A DNA stretch of 64,000 bases from CAZCTC01 sp964501335 (GTDB lineage Bacteria > Chloroflexota > Anaerolineae > B4-G1 > SLSP01). Shown one piece after another: positions 7,862-15,457 of the stretch (its first letter is position 1; each line of letters begins with the position of its first letter). Location: the NCBI GenBank assembly GCA_964501335.1, contig CAZCTC010000019.1, positions 53,623-117,622 on the forward strand, given 5' to 3'. Below the pieces are notes generated by a model that was not told the origin of the DNA, ran no database searches, and saw only the letters and a program-made list of their open reading frames with translations. A program made the translations under genes and the position numbers.

Positions 7862-10648
7862 TCAGGGCCGTACATTCAGTCCTCCCAACATAACCCCGTC
7901 GGCCGGACCGGTTCCGGCCGACGGATTGTTAACCATCACGCGCGGCATCCCCGCCTCCACCGGCGCATAGAGTCCCACCCGAATGGGATAAGTTCCCGCC
8001 GGCAAATCAACTGGCACCTTCCAGGGATGCACATCCACAATGATCTCCCCTGTACGCCAGCTCCGTACCGGCCGGTTCCCTGCGGCCGGAACTCCGTCAT
8101 GCTGCGCCACCGGCTGTCCAGCGCTCCCCATTAAATGGGTATAAACCGTCAAATCCCGCTCCGGCACTATTCCATCAGCCCGCCAGTAAAGCGTCAAACT
8201 CACCGTATCGCCCGGACGTACCACTTCGGCACTTAAATCCGCCCCCAACAACGCAATTCCCCCTTCGAACTCCGCCGCCGCAGGAAACCGGGGCGTTCCC
8301 GGCAGTTCGGTCAACATCGGCTCGCCGGCCTGAACTGTAATCCCCGGCAAAACTGCCACCGCCCCTATCGGCTCTCCCTGAGCATCTAACGCCTGCAATT
8401 CCCAGCCATATTCCCCCGCCGTCAAAGGCACCCGCACTGTATACCGGCCCCGAACAAATTCCCCCTGTACCCAACGCGCTGTTTCATACCCTTCTACCAA
8501 CGGCAAGGTGGCACTGAGCACCGCACTCCCATTTGATATCCAGGAAAGCCGCAGCGCAGCCGCATTCACCACCGGCCCCTGCACAAAACAGTAAAAATCC
8601 ACGTCCACCGGCATCCCGGCTCCCACCTGCTCCATAGAGCGCCGGTACCCCACCAGCTTCAACGTCGAATCGAAATCCACTGCGGTCGCGGTCACCCGCT
8701 CCGTAGGAAATTCATCCATCCCCCACCGTCGGGTTAACGTCACCGGTGCCGTCTGCCACTCCCCCAACCACTCCCCACGGCTGTTATAAAGCGGCAACGG
8801 CTCCCGGCTCTCTTTATCGTACAAACTGATCCGCAAATAGTAGTTTCCCTGAGGCGTCCCCGGCTCCATCGGAATCTCCGCCCGGCCAAAAACAATATCA
8901 CCCGGCCGCCAGTAATCGGTAGGATAGAGATAGCTGGCCGGCCGTTGATCCCGACTCCCCCAATCCCGCCCTTGACCATCGACCAACCGCAAAGCAACCT
9001 GATAATCCCGGGTCAGGGGCTCCCGTGTCCGCCAGAAAAAGGTCACCACATCCCGTTCGGTCTGTGAATACCCCAACAATTCCACCGGGCCGAAAGCACC
9101 CTCCAGCGGCATCTGAATTTCCGGTTCCGAGCTGAAATGCGGCGCCTGATCCCAACGATAGTGGGTCAATCCCACCCCCTTGAAATAAGAAGGGATAGTC
9201 TCTCGCTGCCCCTCCTGGCCCAACAACATGGCCGTGTAACCGTTGGGATCGATCACCTCATCCTGCCAGTGGATCACCCACACACCGCGCCGATTCGCCA
9301 GTGCTGAATTGAGTGTTTCCGCGACTGAATAGTTAAGCCGGCGGTTAAGATCCAAAATCGAGATATCGGGCAGAGGAGTCCACTCCCCCTGATAGTAATA
9401 ATCCCACACAGGAAAGAAATGCCCTGAAAGCAATAACACCGTCTCGTCCGGCGCAATATGCTCGCTTATGTAATGCGCCGCCCCCCGGAAATCATCGTTG
9501 TACAGCCGCACATCTGTATAAACCTCCCAAATTCCATAAGACCATAAACCGATGACGCTGAGCAATCCCACCCCGGCCAGCCATCGTCGCCAGCCGCCGC
9601 TCTGTCCCAACAAAGCCAGCCCGCCGCCCAGCAATACAAAAAAGGCAGGACTGGCCGCCGCAGCATAACGCGGCGAAAACTTGGGAATTTTGTAGAAAAT
9701 CACCGCCATGATGAAAAGCGGCACAAACAGCAGCAGCAACAACGCCACCGTTCCATGAGAAACGGATGGATCGGTCCGTCGCCGGAACAAAACCAGCAGC
9801 GCCAGCAAAAAGATCACCAAAAGTACGATGGTCGGAAAATTAGAAGTCAGATAGACAAACGCATCCCCGGTCGCAAAAGAAGCCAGGGCCTCGGTCAACA
9901 TCGGCAGCGGCAACAGCGTTCCCGGAAAATATCCGGCATTCTGCGCAAACTGATCGCGAACCATCCACAGCCAGGGCAGATAGCTCACAAAGAGAATCCC
10001 ACCTACCAGTAAAACCGGCCCCAGCCGTTCCCGCAACCGTCCCTGCCGCCAGCTGAAAAAGGCCAGCACTGCCACCTGCGCCGCCGTCAGAAAAAGCCCC
10101 ACCGTATGCGTATAACACAAAATCCCCAGGCTTATCCCCCACACCCCCCACCAACCGATCAGCGGAAAACGCCGGGCCCCCCCGAACAGAATTCCCGTCA
10201 ACGCCCAGATCGCCGCCAGGGCGGCCATCGTCAGCAGCATGTACATCCGGGCATCCTGAGCATGGCGCAAATACAAAGGAGAAAAAACCATCAACAGCAA
10301 CGTCAACAGACCGGCCGATCGGCCAAAAAGCCGCCGTCCCACCTGATAGCCCAAAGACAACGCCAGCATTCCCACATAAACCGAAAGCAGGCGCGCTCCA
10401 AATTCCCCCGCCTCCCCGACCCACCTCAGCCAGAAATGTAGCAGATGATAGTAGAAAGGCGGTACAATATCCCGCGCCGTCCAACGCGCTGCATCCCACA
10501 GCGAAAAACGGGCCAACAACAAACTGTAGCCTTCGTCATACCAGAAGCTCAAGGCGCCTAATCGATAAAGCCGCAGAACAAAGGCGGCTCCCAACAAAAC
10601 CAGGATAAGCCCCCATGGTTTCATCATTGCATTGCGTTCGTTTTTCAC
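7862..10648 (-). CDS. GT39/ArnT-like membrane glycosyltransferase with C-terminal beta-sandwich repeats
   Basis: A 928-residue polytopic protein. The first ~410 residues have about ten to twelve membrane segments. Near the N-terminus is SFWYDEGYS, whose Asp-Glu pair matches the catalytic acidic motif of PMT/ArnT/GT39 enzymes, followed by HAQDARMYMLL, also typical. These enzymes move a sugar from a polyprenyl-phosphate donor to a lipid or protein acceptor on the outer face of the membrane. The C-terminal ~450 residues are soluble and contain two related units (around residues 540-640 and 830-925), each with W-R-x-GDI/GEI and an ending like PxGxYxxRxxLY, so a duplicated beta-sandwich. GTG at 10648 follows GAGGG; ATG at 10627 is an alternative. 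Donor and acceptor are unknown. Confidence 0.85.
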   Translation of the reverse strand: MKNERNAMMKPWGLILVLLGAAFVLRLYRLGALSFWYDEGYSLLLARFSLWDAARWTARDIVPPFYYHLLHFWLRWVGEAGEFGARLLSVYVGMLALSLGYQVGRRLFGRSAGLLTLLLMVFSPLYLRHAQDARMYMLLTMAALAAIWALTGILFGGARRFPLIGWWGVWGISLGILCYTHTVGLFLTAAQVAVLAFFSWRQGRLRERLGPVLLVGGILFVSYLPWLWMVRDQFAQNAGYFPGTLLPLPMLTEALASFATGDAFVYLTSNFPTIVLLVIFLLALLVLFRRRTDPSVSHGTVALLLLLFVPLFIMAVIFYKIPKFSPRYAAAASPAFFVLLGGGLALLGQSGGWRRWLAGVGLLSVIGLWSYGIWEVYTDVRLYNDDFRGAAHYISEHIAPDETVLLLSGHFFPVWDYYYQGEWTPLPDISILDLNRRLNYSVAETLNSALANRRGVWVIHWQDEVIDPNGYTAMLLGQEGQRETIPSYFKGVGLTHYRWDQAPHFSSEPEIQMPLEGAFGPVELLGYSQTERDVVTFFWRTREPLTRDYQVALRLVDGQGRDWGSRDQRPASYLYPTDYWRPGDIVFGRAEIPMEPGTPQGNYYLRISLYDKESREPLPLYNSRGEWLGEWQTAPVTLTRRWGMDEFPTERVTATAVDFDSTLKLVGYRRSMEQVGAGMPVDVDFYCFVQGPVVNAAALRLSWISNGSAVLSATLPLVEGYETARWVQGEFVRGRYTVRVPLTAGEYGWELQALDAQGEPIGAVAVLPGITVQAGEPMLTELPGTPRFPAAAEFEGGIALLGADLSAEVVRPGDTVSLTLYWRADGIVPERDLTVYTHLMGSAGQPVAQHDGVPAAGNRPVRSWRTGEIIVDVHPWKVPVDLPAGTYPIRVGLYAPVEAGMPRVMVNNPSAGTGPADGVMLGGLNVRP

Positions 10649-10686
10649 TTGCCCTCGTCATGGATCGTAAACGTTCCGATTCCGGG

Positions 10687-10692
10687 ATTATA
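10687..10692 (-). promoter_or_regulatory. Candidate -10 box for the GT39-like gene
   Basis: TATAAT on the minus strand, 39 bases upstream of the GTG start. The -35 region is AT-rich without a clear match, so this is a weak call. Confidence 0.35.
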
Positions 10693-10721
10693 ATTCAACT
10701 CCCCAAATTTTTTGATTTATC

Positions 10722-10760
10722 TATTTTGCCGCCGCCGCCTCCAGCGGCTGCGGCAAAATA
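10722..10760. repeat. GC-rich hairpin between two divergent promoters
   Basis: Outer arms 10722-10732 and 10750-10760 pair perfectly (TATTTTGCCGC), and an inner 5-bp stem follows after one mismatch. It lies upstream of both flanking genes and outside both predicted promoters, so it is not placed as a terminator for either. Confidence 0.6.
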
Positions 10761-10792
10761 AACAGAATTAAACAAGAGGATTTTCGCGCATA

Positions 10793-10820
10793 TTGCCGCT
10801 CCCCCGTTCTATGCTATAAT
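10793..10820 (+). promoter_or_regulatory. Sigma70-type promoter of the MIP18-type gene
   Basis: TTGCCG (10793-10798), a 16-base spacer and TATAAT (10815-10820) with an extended TG at 10812. The start codon lies 60 bases downstream. Confidence 0.7.
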
Positions 10821-10879
10821 CCCAACACATTAACTAAGGTTCGTTTACTTACTACGGTTGGCTAAGACAGGAGGCTCCT

Positions 10880-11173
10880 ATGCAGGATGAAGCTCAAAAA
10901 ATACGTGAAGGGTTGCGCGATGTCGTCGATTTTGAAATCGGCCTGGATGTGGTCGCCCTGGGAATGATCCGGGCCATCGACGTTCAAGAGGACAAAATCG
11001 ACATCACCATGATCCTGACCTCGCCCATGTGCCCCATGGCATCCATGATGATGCAACAGGTGCAACAGCGCGCCAGCGAGATCACCACCAAATCCGTAGA
11101 AGTCCACCTGGGCCAGGAATTCTGGAATCCCGACATGATGGAACCCGACGCCCGCGATACCCTGGGAATTTAA
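10880..11173 (+). CDS. MIP18/DUF59 family iron-sulfur cluster assembly protein
   Basis: A 97-residue single-domain protein of the MIP18 (PaaD/SufT/DUF59) family, whose members help assemble or deliver Fe-S clusters. The family pattern is visible: I-R-x-x-L-x-x-V-x-D-x-E-I-G at residues 5-19, then VVALGMIRAIDV, then TSPMCPM with the conserved Cys, then a C-terminal FWNPDMMEPDAR. The length fits a stand-alone member. The start is fixed by AGGAGG (10869-10874) before ATG. The gene is monocistronic: its own promoter is upstream and an 18-bp hairpin follows. Fe-S enzymes nearby (KorAB) could be clients, but this is only a guess. Confidence 0.88.
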   Translation: MQDEAQKIREGLRDVVDFEIGLDVVALGMIRAIDVQEDKIDITMILTSPMCPMASMMMQQVQQRASEITTKSVEVHLGQEFWNPDMMEPDARDTLGI

Positions 11174-11185
11174 TTCCAAAATTTT

Positions 11186-11224
11186 ATTATTTCACGCGCC
11201 GCCTTTGGCGGCGCGTGAAATAAT
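11186..11224. terminator. 18-bp perfect hairpin after the MIP18-type gene
   Basis: Arms 11186-11203 and 11207-11224 are perfectly complementary with a TTT loop and A/T-rich outer ends. It separates the MIP18-type gene from the pheS promoter that starts 17 bases later. Confidence 0.8.
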
Positions 11225-11240
11225 GAGTCCTCCAATTCGC

Positions 11241-11268
11241 TTGACATTCTCTCACTCTTAAGGATAAT
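11241..11268 (+). promoter_or_regulatory. Promoter of the pheS T-box transcript
   Basis: Consensus -35 TTGACA (11241-11246), a 16-base spacer and GATAAT (11263-11268). It is directly upstream of the T-box leader. Confidence 0.75.
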
Positions 11269-11274
11269 TTATCC

Positions 11275-11554
11275 TAACGGCTATGACGGGGAGGAGTAAG
11301 CTGATCGTCACCCACAGGGAGATCGGGTCCCAGACTGAAAGCCCGATCGGGTAAACGCCAGCCGAAGTTCGCCCCCGAGCCGGACACTGAACAAACTCAG
11401 GTTTCAGTAGGTGCTCCCGCCAGCCCGGCGTTATCTGGGCCCCCCATCATCCATCATGGATCGTGGGAGTGAGTGGGTCCGGATCACCGGATCAAACGGG
11501 GTGGTACCACGGGAGCTACGCTCTCGTCCCTGGTCAGGGACGAGAGCGTTTTTT
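11275..11554 (+). promoter_or_regulatory. T-box riboswitch (tRNA-Phe sensing) upstream of pheS
   Basis: A ~280-base leader with the hallmarks of a T-box. The T-box sequence GGGTGGTACCACGGG is at 11499-11513. A strong intrinsic terminator (stem 11519-11548, then six T) precedes the gene. Stem I contains an AGTA/GAA loop-E motif. The likely specifier codon is TTC at 11368-11370, just after GAAG, which matches Phe. When uncharged tRNA-Phe binds, an antiterminator using the T-box sequence should replace the terminator and allow transcription of pheS and downstream genes. The mechanism is family knowledge; the specifier is my reading of the fold and is less certain than the T-box itself. Confidence 0.92.
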
Positions 11555-11582
11555 GTTGAATCCGATAATCAGGAGGTACTGA

Positions 11583-12611
11583 ATGACATTGCAACAGGAA
11601 TTGGAACAGATCCAGGCCCAGGCCCGCACCGACCTGGCTGCCGCCGCCGATTCTCTGGCGCTGGAAAGCTGGTACGATCGCATCCTGGGCCGCAAGGGCG
11701 CTTTGACCGGACTGCTGCGCTCCGTCGGGCAATTGCCCAAAGAGGAACGCCCGGCCTTCGGACAGCAGGTCAACGCCGCCAAAGAGACCCTGGAAGCGGA
11801 ATACACCGCCCGCCTCGAAACCGTCAAAGCCGCCGAGCTGGAACGCGAACTCGCCGCCGGCGCCATCGACATCACGCTGCCCGGCCGCCCGATCCACCAG
11901 GGCCATCTCCATCTCACCACTCAGGTCCTGCGCGAAATCTACGCCCTCTTCGCCCTGATGGGCTTCGAGGTCTACGAGGCCCCCGATGTCGAGCTGGAAA
12001 ACTACAACTTCGATGAACTCAACATCCCCGCCTACCATCCGGCCCGCGACATGTGGGACACCTTCTGGGTGGATGAAAATCGGCTCCTGCGCACCCACAC
12101 CTCCCCCGGCCAGATCCGGGCGATGAAAGAACGCTGCCCCGAACCGATCCGCGTCATCCTGCCCGGCAAATGCTACCGTTACGAGCAGATCACGGCCCGC
12201 AGCGAACACCAGTTCTTCCAGGTCGAAGGGCTGGCCGTCGGCCGCGGCATCACCATGACCGACCTGATCGGCACGCTGACCCAGTTCACCAAACTCTTCT
12301 ACGCGCCCGACCGGATTACCCGCGTGCGCAGCTCCTACTTCCCCTTCACCGAACCCAGCGTGGAAGTCGATATGAACTGCATCCTCTGCCAGGGCAAAGG
12401 CTGCCCTATCTGCAAATACACCGGCTGGCTGGAAATCGGCGGCGCCGGCATGGTCCATCCCGTAGTCCTGCAAAACGGCGGCTATGATCCCGAAGAATGG
12501 AGCGGGTTCGCCTTCGGCTTCGGCGTGGAACGCCCCGCCCTGATGAAATACAGCATCTCGGATATCCGCTGGTTCTACGGCAACGACCTCCGCTTCCTGC
12601 GGCAGTTCTAA
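11583..12611 (+). CDS. pheS: Phenylalanine--tRNA ligase alpha subunit
   Basis: A 342-residue catalytic subunit of the (alpha-beta)2 enzyme charging tRNA-Phe. It has the N-terminal coiled-coil region, then the class II core: LPGRPIHQGHLHL (motif 1 region), HTSPGQIRAM, GKCYRYEQ and EHQFFQVEGL (motif 2 region) and GFAFGFGVERPALMK (motif 3). Between motifs 2 and 3 it carries CILCQGKGCPIC, a four-Cys insertion seen in some bacterial PheS. The length is normal. AGGAGG at 11571-11576 precedes ATG. It is controlled by the T-box upstream. Unusually, pheT does not follow directly: a 2.8-kb membrane protein gene lies between. Confidence 0.97.
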   Translation: MTLQQELEQIQAQARTDLAAAADSLALESWYDRILGRKGALTGLLRSVGQLPKEERPAFGQQVNAAKETLEAEYTARLETVKAAELERELAAGAIDITLPGRPIHQGHLHLTTQVLREIYALFALMGFEVYEAPDVELENYNFDELNIPAYHPARDMWDTFWVDENRLLRTHTSPGQIRAMKERCPEPIRVILPGKCYRYEQITARSEHQFFQVEGLAVGRGITMTDLIGTLTQFTKLFYAPDRITRVRSSYFPFTEPSVEVDMNCILCQGKGCPICKYTGWLEIGGAGMVHPVVLQNGGYDPEEWSGFAFGFGVERPALMKYSISDIRWFYGNDLRFLRQF

Positions 12612-12642
12612 CCGGTCATCCCCCCAAACAAGGATTCCGGCT

Positions 12643-15420
12643 ATGAGACCCGACCTGCGGCGCAAACTCATCCGATGGCTCACGCATCCCGATTTCATCG
12701 GCGGCGCGCTCATCGTGCTGGCGGTCAGCCTTTTCCTGGCCCCCGCACTCCGGCCGGGTTATACCCTCATGCCGTTAGGACTCGAAAGAGGACTGGCGCC
12801 CTGGAATAAACTGGTTACCGCCCCCAACACCAACCTCTTGCTCAGTGATCCCGTCTATGAATACTACCCCTTCCGAAATTACCTCTCTCTGGGGTTGCAA
12901 CAGGGGGAACTTCCGCTCTGGAACCCCTATATTCTCGGCGGCCATCCCAATCAGGGCGATCTCCTGGCGCAAACCTTCTACCCGCCCAACCTGATCGTCC
13001 AGGCGCTGCTGCCCCTCGATCAAGCCTGGGTCTGGTTGATCTGGGGGCATCTGACCTTGACCGGATTGTTGATGTACGGTTACCTGCGGCAAATGCGCCT
13101 CTGGCCGGTAGCCGCCTTGTTGGGAGCTTTGGTTTGGACATTCAACGCCATCAATATTATCTCGGTGGAAATTCCCCACTTCTTGAGTACCCTGGCCTGG
13201 TTGCCCGGGATCTTCTGGTTGCTGGAGCGGGCCCGCCAAAACCGCTCCTGGACCACCGTCGTCGGAGCGGGATTCTGTTATGGAGCCATGCTGTTGGCCG
13301 GTCAGATCCAACATGCCCTTGGAGCAGCCTGGCTGATCGCCATTTGGGCCCTGGCTGAAACGCTCCTGGCGTCTTACCCTCAGCGCCGCCTGGAGCTCTG
13401 GCCCCTGATCGCCGCCGGAACAACGGGATTGCTCGGACTCGCTCTGGGAGCAATTCAACTGGTCCCGGCCGCCGAACTGATTCAACTCAGCCACCGCGCC
13501 GGGCTGAACAATGTTTCCTTCGATTCCCTCTTCATCAACGGCTGGCCCTGGCGCCATCTCATCACTCTCTGGATACCGGATTTCTATGGGAATCCGGTCC
13601 ATTACGGAATGTGGTGGTGGGGCGAGGCCAATATCGTCGAAACGGCTCTCTACTTCGGATTCTGGCCCTTGATCCTCGCCACCGGCTGCCTGGCCTGGAC
13701 TTCACACCGCCAGGGCCGTTTCTGGGGCCTCGCCTTCTGGCTGGCCCTCCTGACTGTGTTGGGAACTCCGATTGCCCATTTGATGCGCCTGCTGCCGGGC
13801 ATCTCCTACGTCAGTCTGAGCCGCCTGGTGCCGCTGGTTTCGTTCACCGGCAGCATTGCCGCCGCCTTTGCCTTCGCCGCCGTCCGCGAACGGATTGGCA
13901 CCCGTCCCGGCACCGTCTGGCGCATCTTGCTCATGGCCCTGATCCTGTGGACCTTGATCTCGTTGACCACAGTCCTGCTGCAACGCGAAAAAGTGATCGA
14001 ATATCAGGCCCAGCTGCTCCCGCAACTGCTGCCCTTCACCCTGATTCTGCTGGGAGGATTAACGCTGTGGATTGCGGCTCAAAAATATCCGGCTCCCGCA
14101 TTAGCCCTGCTGGTTCTTCTTTCCAGCGGAGAGTTGATGGCCTGGGGCGCGGCATTCAATCCAATCCACTCCACCGCTATTCTCTATCCGCAGAACCCGG
14201 TCACCGACTGGCTGTACCAGGATACCGGCCTCTACCGGGTTCTCCCGTTGCAATCCGATCGACCGGTCTTCGGACCCAATGTACTCTCAGTCTTCCGGAT
14301 TCAGGACCCGGACGGCTATACCTCAACCAAAGTACAACGCTATCAACAGCTCAGCAAAGCCATTCAAAATCAAATCGATATCTGGTGGATGGGAGCCAAC
14401 CCCCACATGCTGGTCCACAGCCGGTTCGACCCGCTCTTCAGCATGCTCAACGTCAAATATGTGCTCTCGTCGTATCAACTCCCGGAAGCATTGACCGTGG
14501 AAACCATGATCACCGATTGCCGGGCCGAAATCCCGTTACAGATCGGCAAGCCGATCACCGGACAATTCCAGGTTGCGCATCCCGGGCTCAATCGTGTCGA
14601 TCTGCACTTCGTGCCGGAGCGCTCCGGCACCGGCACTTTAAAATTCCGGCTTCGGCGGGCAGGACAACTGCTCGCCGACCTCCCCTTCTCGGCCGGCGAA
14701 ATCGGTGCCGACGGAGGAAAAGCCTTCTACTTCGCCGCCGTCTCCGATTCCCGGGGCGAGACCTTCAGCTGGGAACTGACCGCCGAAAGCGACACCGACA
14801 CCGTCGCGCTCTGCGGAGCGGCCGCCGACCAACCGGCCTTCACCGCGTACAGCACGCAGCTGCGTTTCGTCGCCACCGAGCTGGGTGTCTGGATCTATGA
14901 AAACCCTAACGTCCTGCCGCGAGCTTACGTCGGCCACTACGCCCAATCGGCAACCGACGAACAGGCCCTGGCGGCCATCCAGGATAAAAACTTCGATCCC
15001 TGGCACGCCGTCCTGGTCGCCCCGCCGCTCGCGCCGGCCCTGCAACCCTTGACGGAAAATGATCCGCAGACGCCGCTCACCCCGGCGACCGTGATCGACT
15101 ATCGCGCCCACCAGGTCACCGTCGAAGTCGACAATCCGGCTCCCGGCATCCTGGTGCTGGCCGATACCTGGTATCCCGGCTGGGAAGTGACCATAGACGG
15201 CCGGCCCGCCGAACTTTTACAGGTCAACTATGCCCTGCGCGGCGTGGCACTCGAAAGCGGCATCCACCGCATCCAGTTCAACTTCCGCCCCCTTTCCGTC
15301 TACCTGGGACTGGGAATCACCCTGGGGGCCCTGCTGCTCTCAGCACTGATCCTTTATCTCGATCATTATCGAAAAAACAATTCATTTTTTGCCCGCCTGC
15401 GGCGGGCAAAAAATGAATAA
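12643..15420 (+). CDS. YfhO-like polytopic membrane protein inserted between pheS and pheT
   Basis: A 925-residue protein with about 12-13 hydrophobic segments in the first ~500 residues, one near the C-terminus (~890-910), and a large extracytoplasmic beta-rich part between (~510-880). NPYILGGHPNQGDLLAQTFYPPNL near residue 105 and NVLPRAYVGHYA with WYPGWEV...DG later are typical of YfhO/GT-C-like proteins, which in other bacteria assist glycosylation of wall or lipid polymers. AAGGA lies before ATG; the gene starts 31 bases after pheS. The last ~13 codons are made by one 18-bp hairpin whose second arm ends in the stop codon, giving the odd basic tail SFFARLRRAKNE. Its link to Phe-tRNA charging is unclear; co-regulation by the T-box is inferred from position. 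Confidence 0.82.
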   Translation: MRPDLRRKLIRWLTHPDFIGGALIVLAVSLFLAPALRPGYTLMPLGLERGLAPWNKLVTAPNTNLLLSDPVYEYYPFRNYLSLGLQQGELPLWNPYILGGHPNQGDLLAQTFYPPNLIVQALLPLDQAWVWLIWGHLTLTGLLMYGYLRQMRLWPVAALLGALVWTFNAINIISVEIPHFLSTLAWLPGIFWLLERARQNRSWTTVVGAGFCYGAMLLAGQIQHALGAAWLIAIWALAETLLASYPQRRLELWPLIAAGTTGLLGLALGAIQLVPAAELIQLSHRAGLNNVSFDSLFINGWPWRHLITLWIPDFYGNPVHYGMWWWGEANIVETALYFGFWPLILATGCLAWTSHRQGRFWGLAFWLALLTVLGTPIAHLMRLLPGISYVSLSRLVPLVSFTGSIAAAFAFAAVRERIGTRPGTVWRILLMALILWTLISLTTVLLQREKVIEYQAQLLPQLLPFTLILLGGLTLWIAAQKYPAPALALLVLLSSGELMAWGAAFNPIHSTAILYPQNPVTDWLYQDTGLYRVLPLQSDRPVFGPNVLSVFRIQDPDGYTSTKVQRYQQLSKAIQNQIDIWWMGANPHMLVHSRFDPLFSMLNVKYVLSSYQLPEALTVETMITDCRAEIPLQIGKPITGQFQVAHPGLNRVDLHFVPERSGTGTLKFRLRRAGQLLADLPFSAGEIGADGGKAFYFAAVSDSRGETFSWELTAESDTDTVALCGAAADQPAFTAYSTQLRFVATELGVWIYENPNVLPRAYVGHYAQSATDEQALAAIQDKNFDPWHAVLVAPPLAPALQPLTENDPQTPLTPATVIDYRAHQVTVEVDNPAPGILVLADTWYPGWEVTIDGRPAELLQVNYALRGVALESGIHRIQFNFRPLSVYLGLGITLGALLLSALILYLDHYRKNNSFFARLRRAKNE
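15380..15418. terminator. 18-bp perfect hairpin overlapping the 3' end of the YfhO-like gene
   Basis: Arms 15380-15397 and 15401-15418 with a TGC loop; the stop codon TAA is 15418-15420. T- and A-tracts flank the GC core on both sides. If it terminates, it would reduce read-through from pheS into pheT. Confidence 0.7.
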
Positions 15421-15457
15421 CGCTTCCACAACTTGAATTTATTCAGGAGCAAAGATT

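Noticed and set aside
11484..12713. 409-codon open frame antisense to pheS and its T-box
   Set aside because: It would run through the T-box terminator; PheS and the T-box are certain.
13611..14900. 429-codon frame inside the YfhO-like gene on the same strand
   Set aside because: Out-of-frame shadow with Arg/Pro/Gly bias and no membrane pattern.
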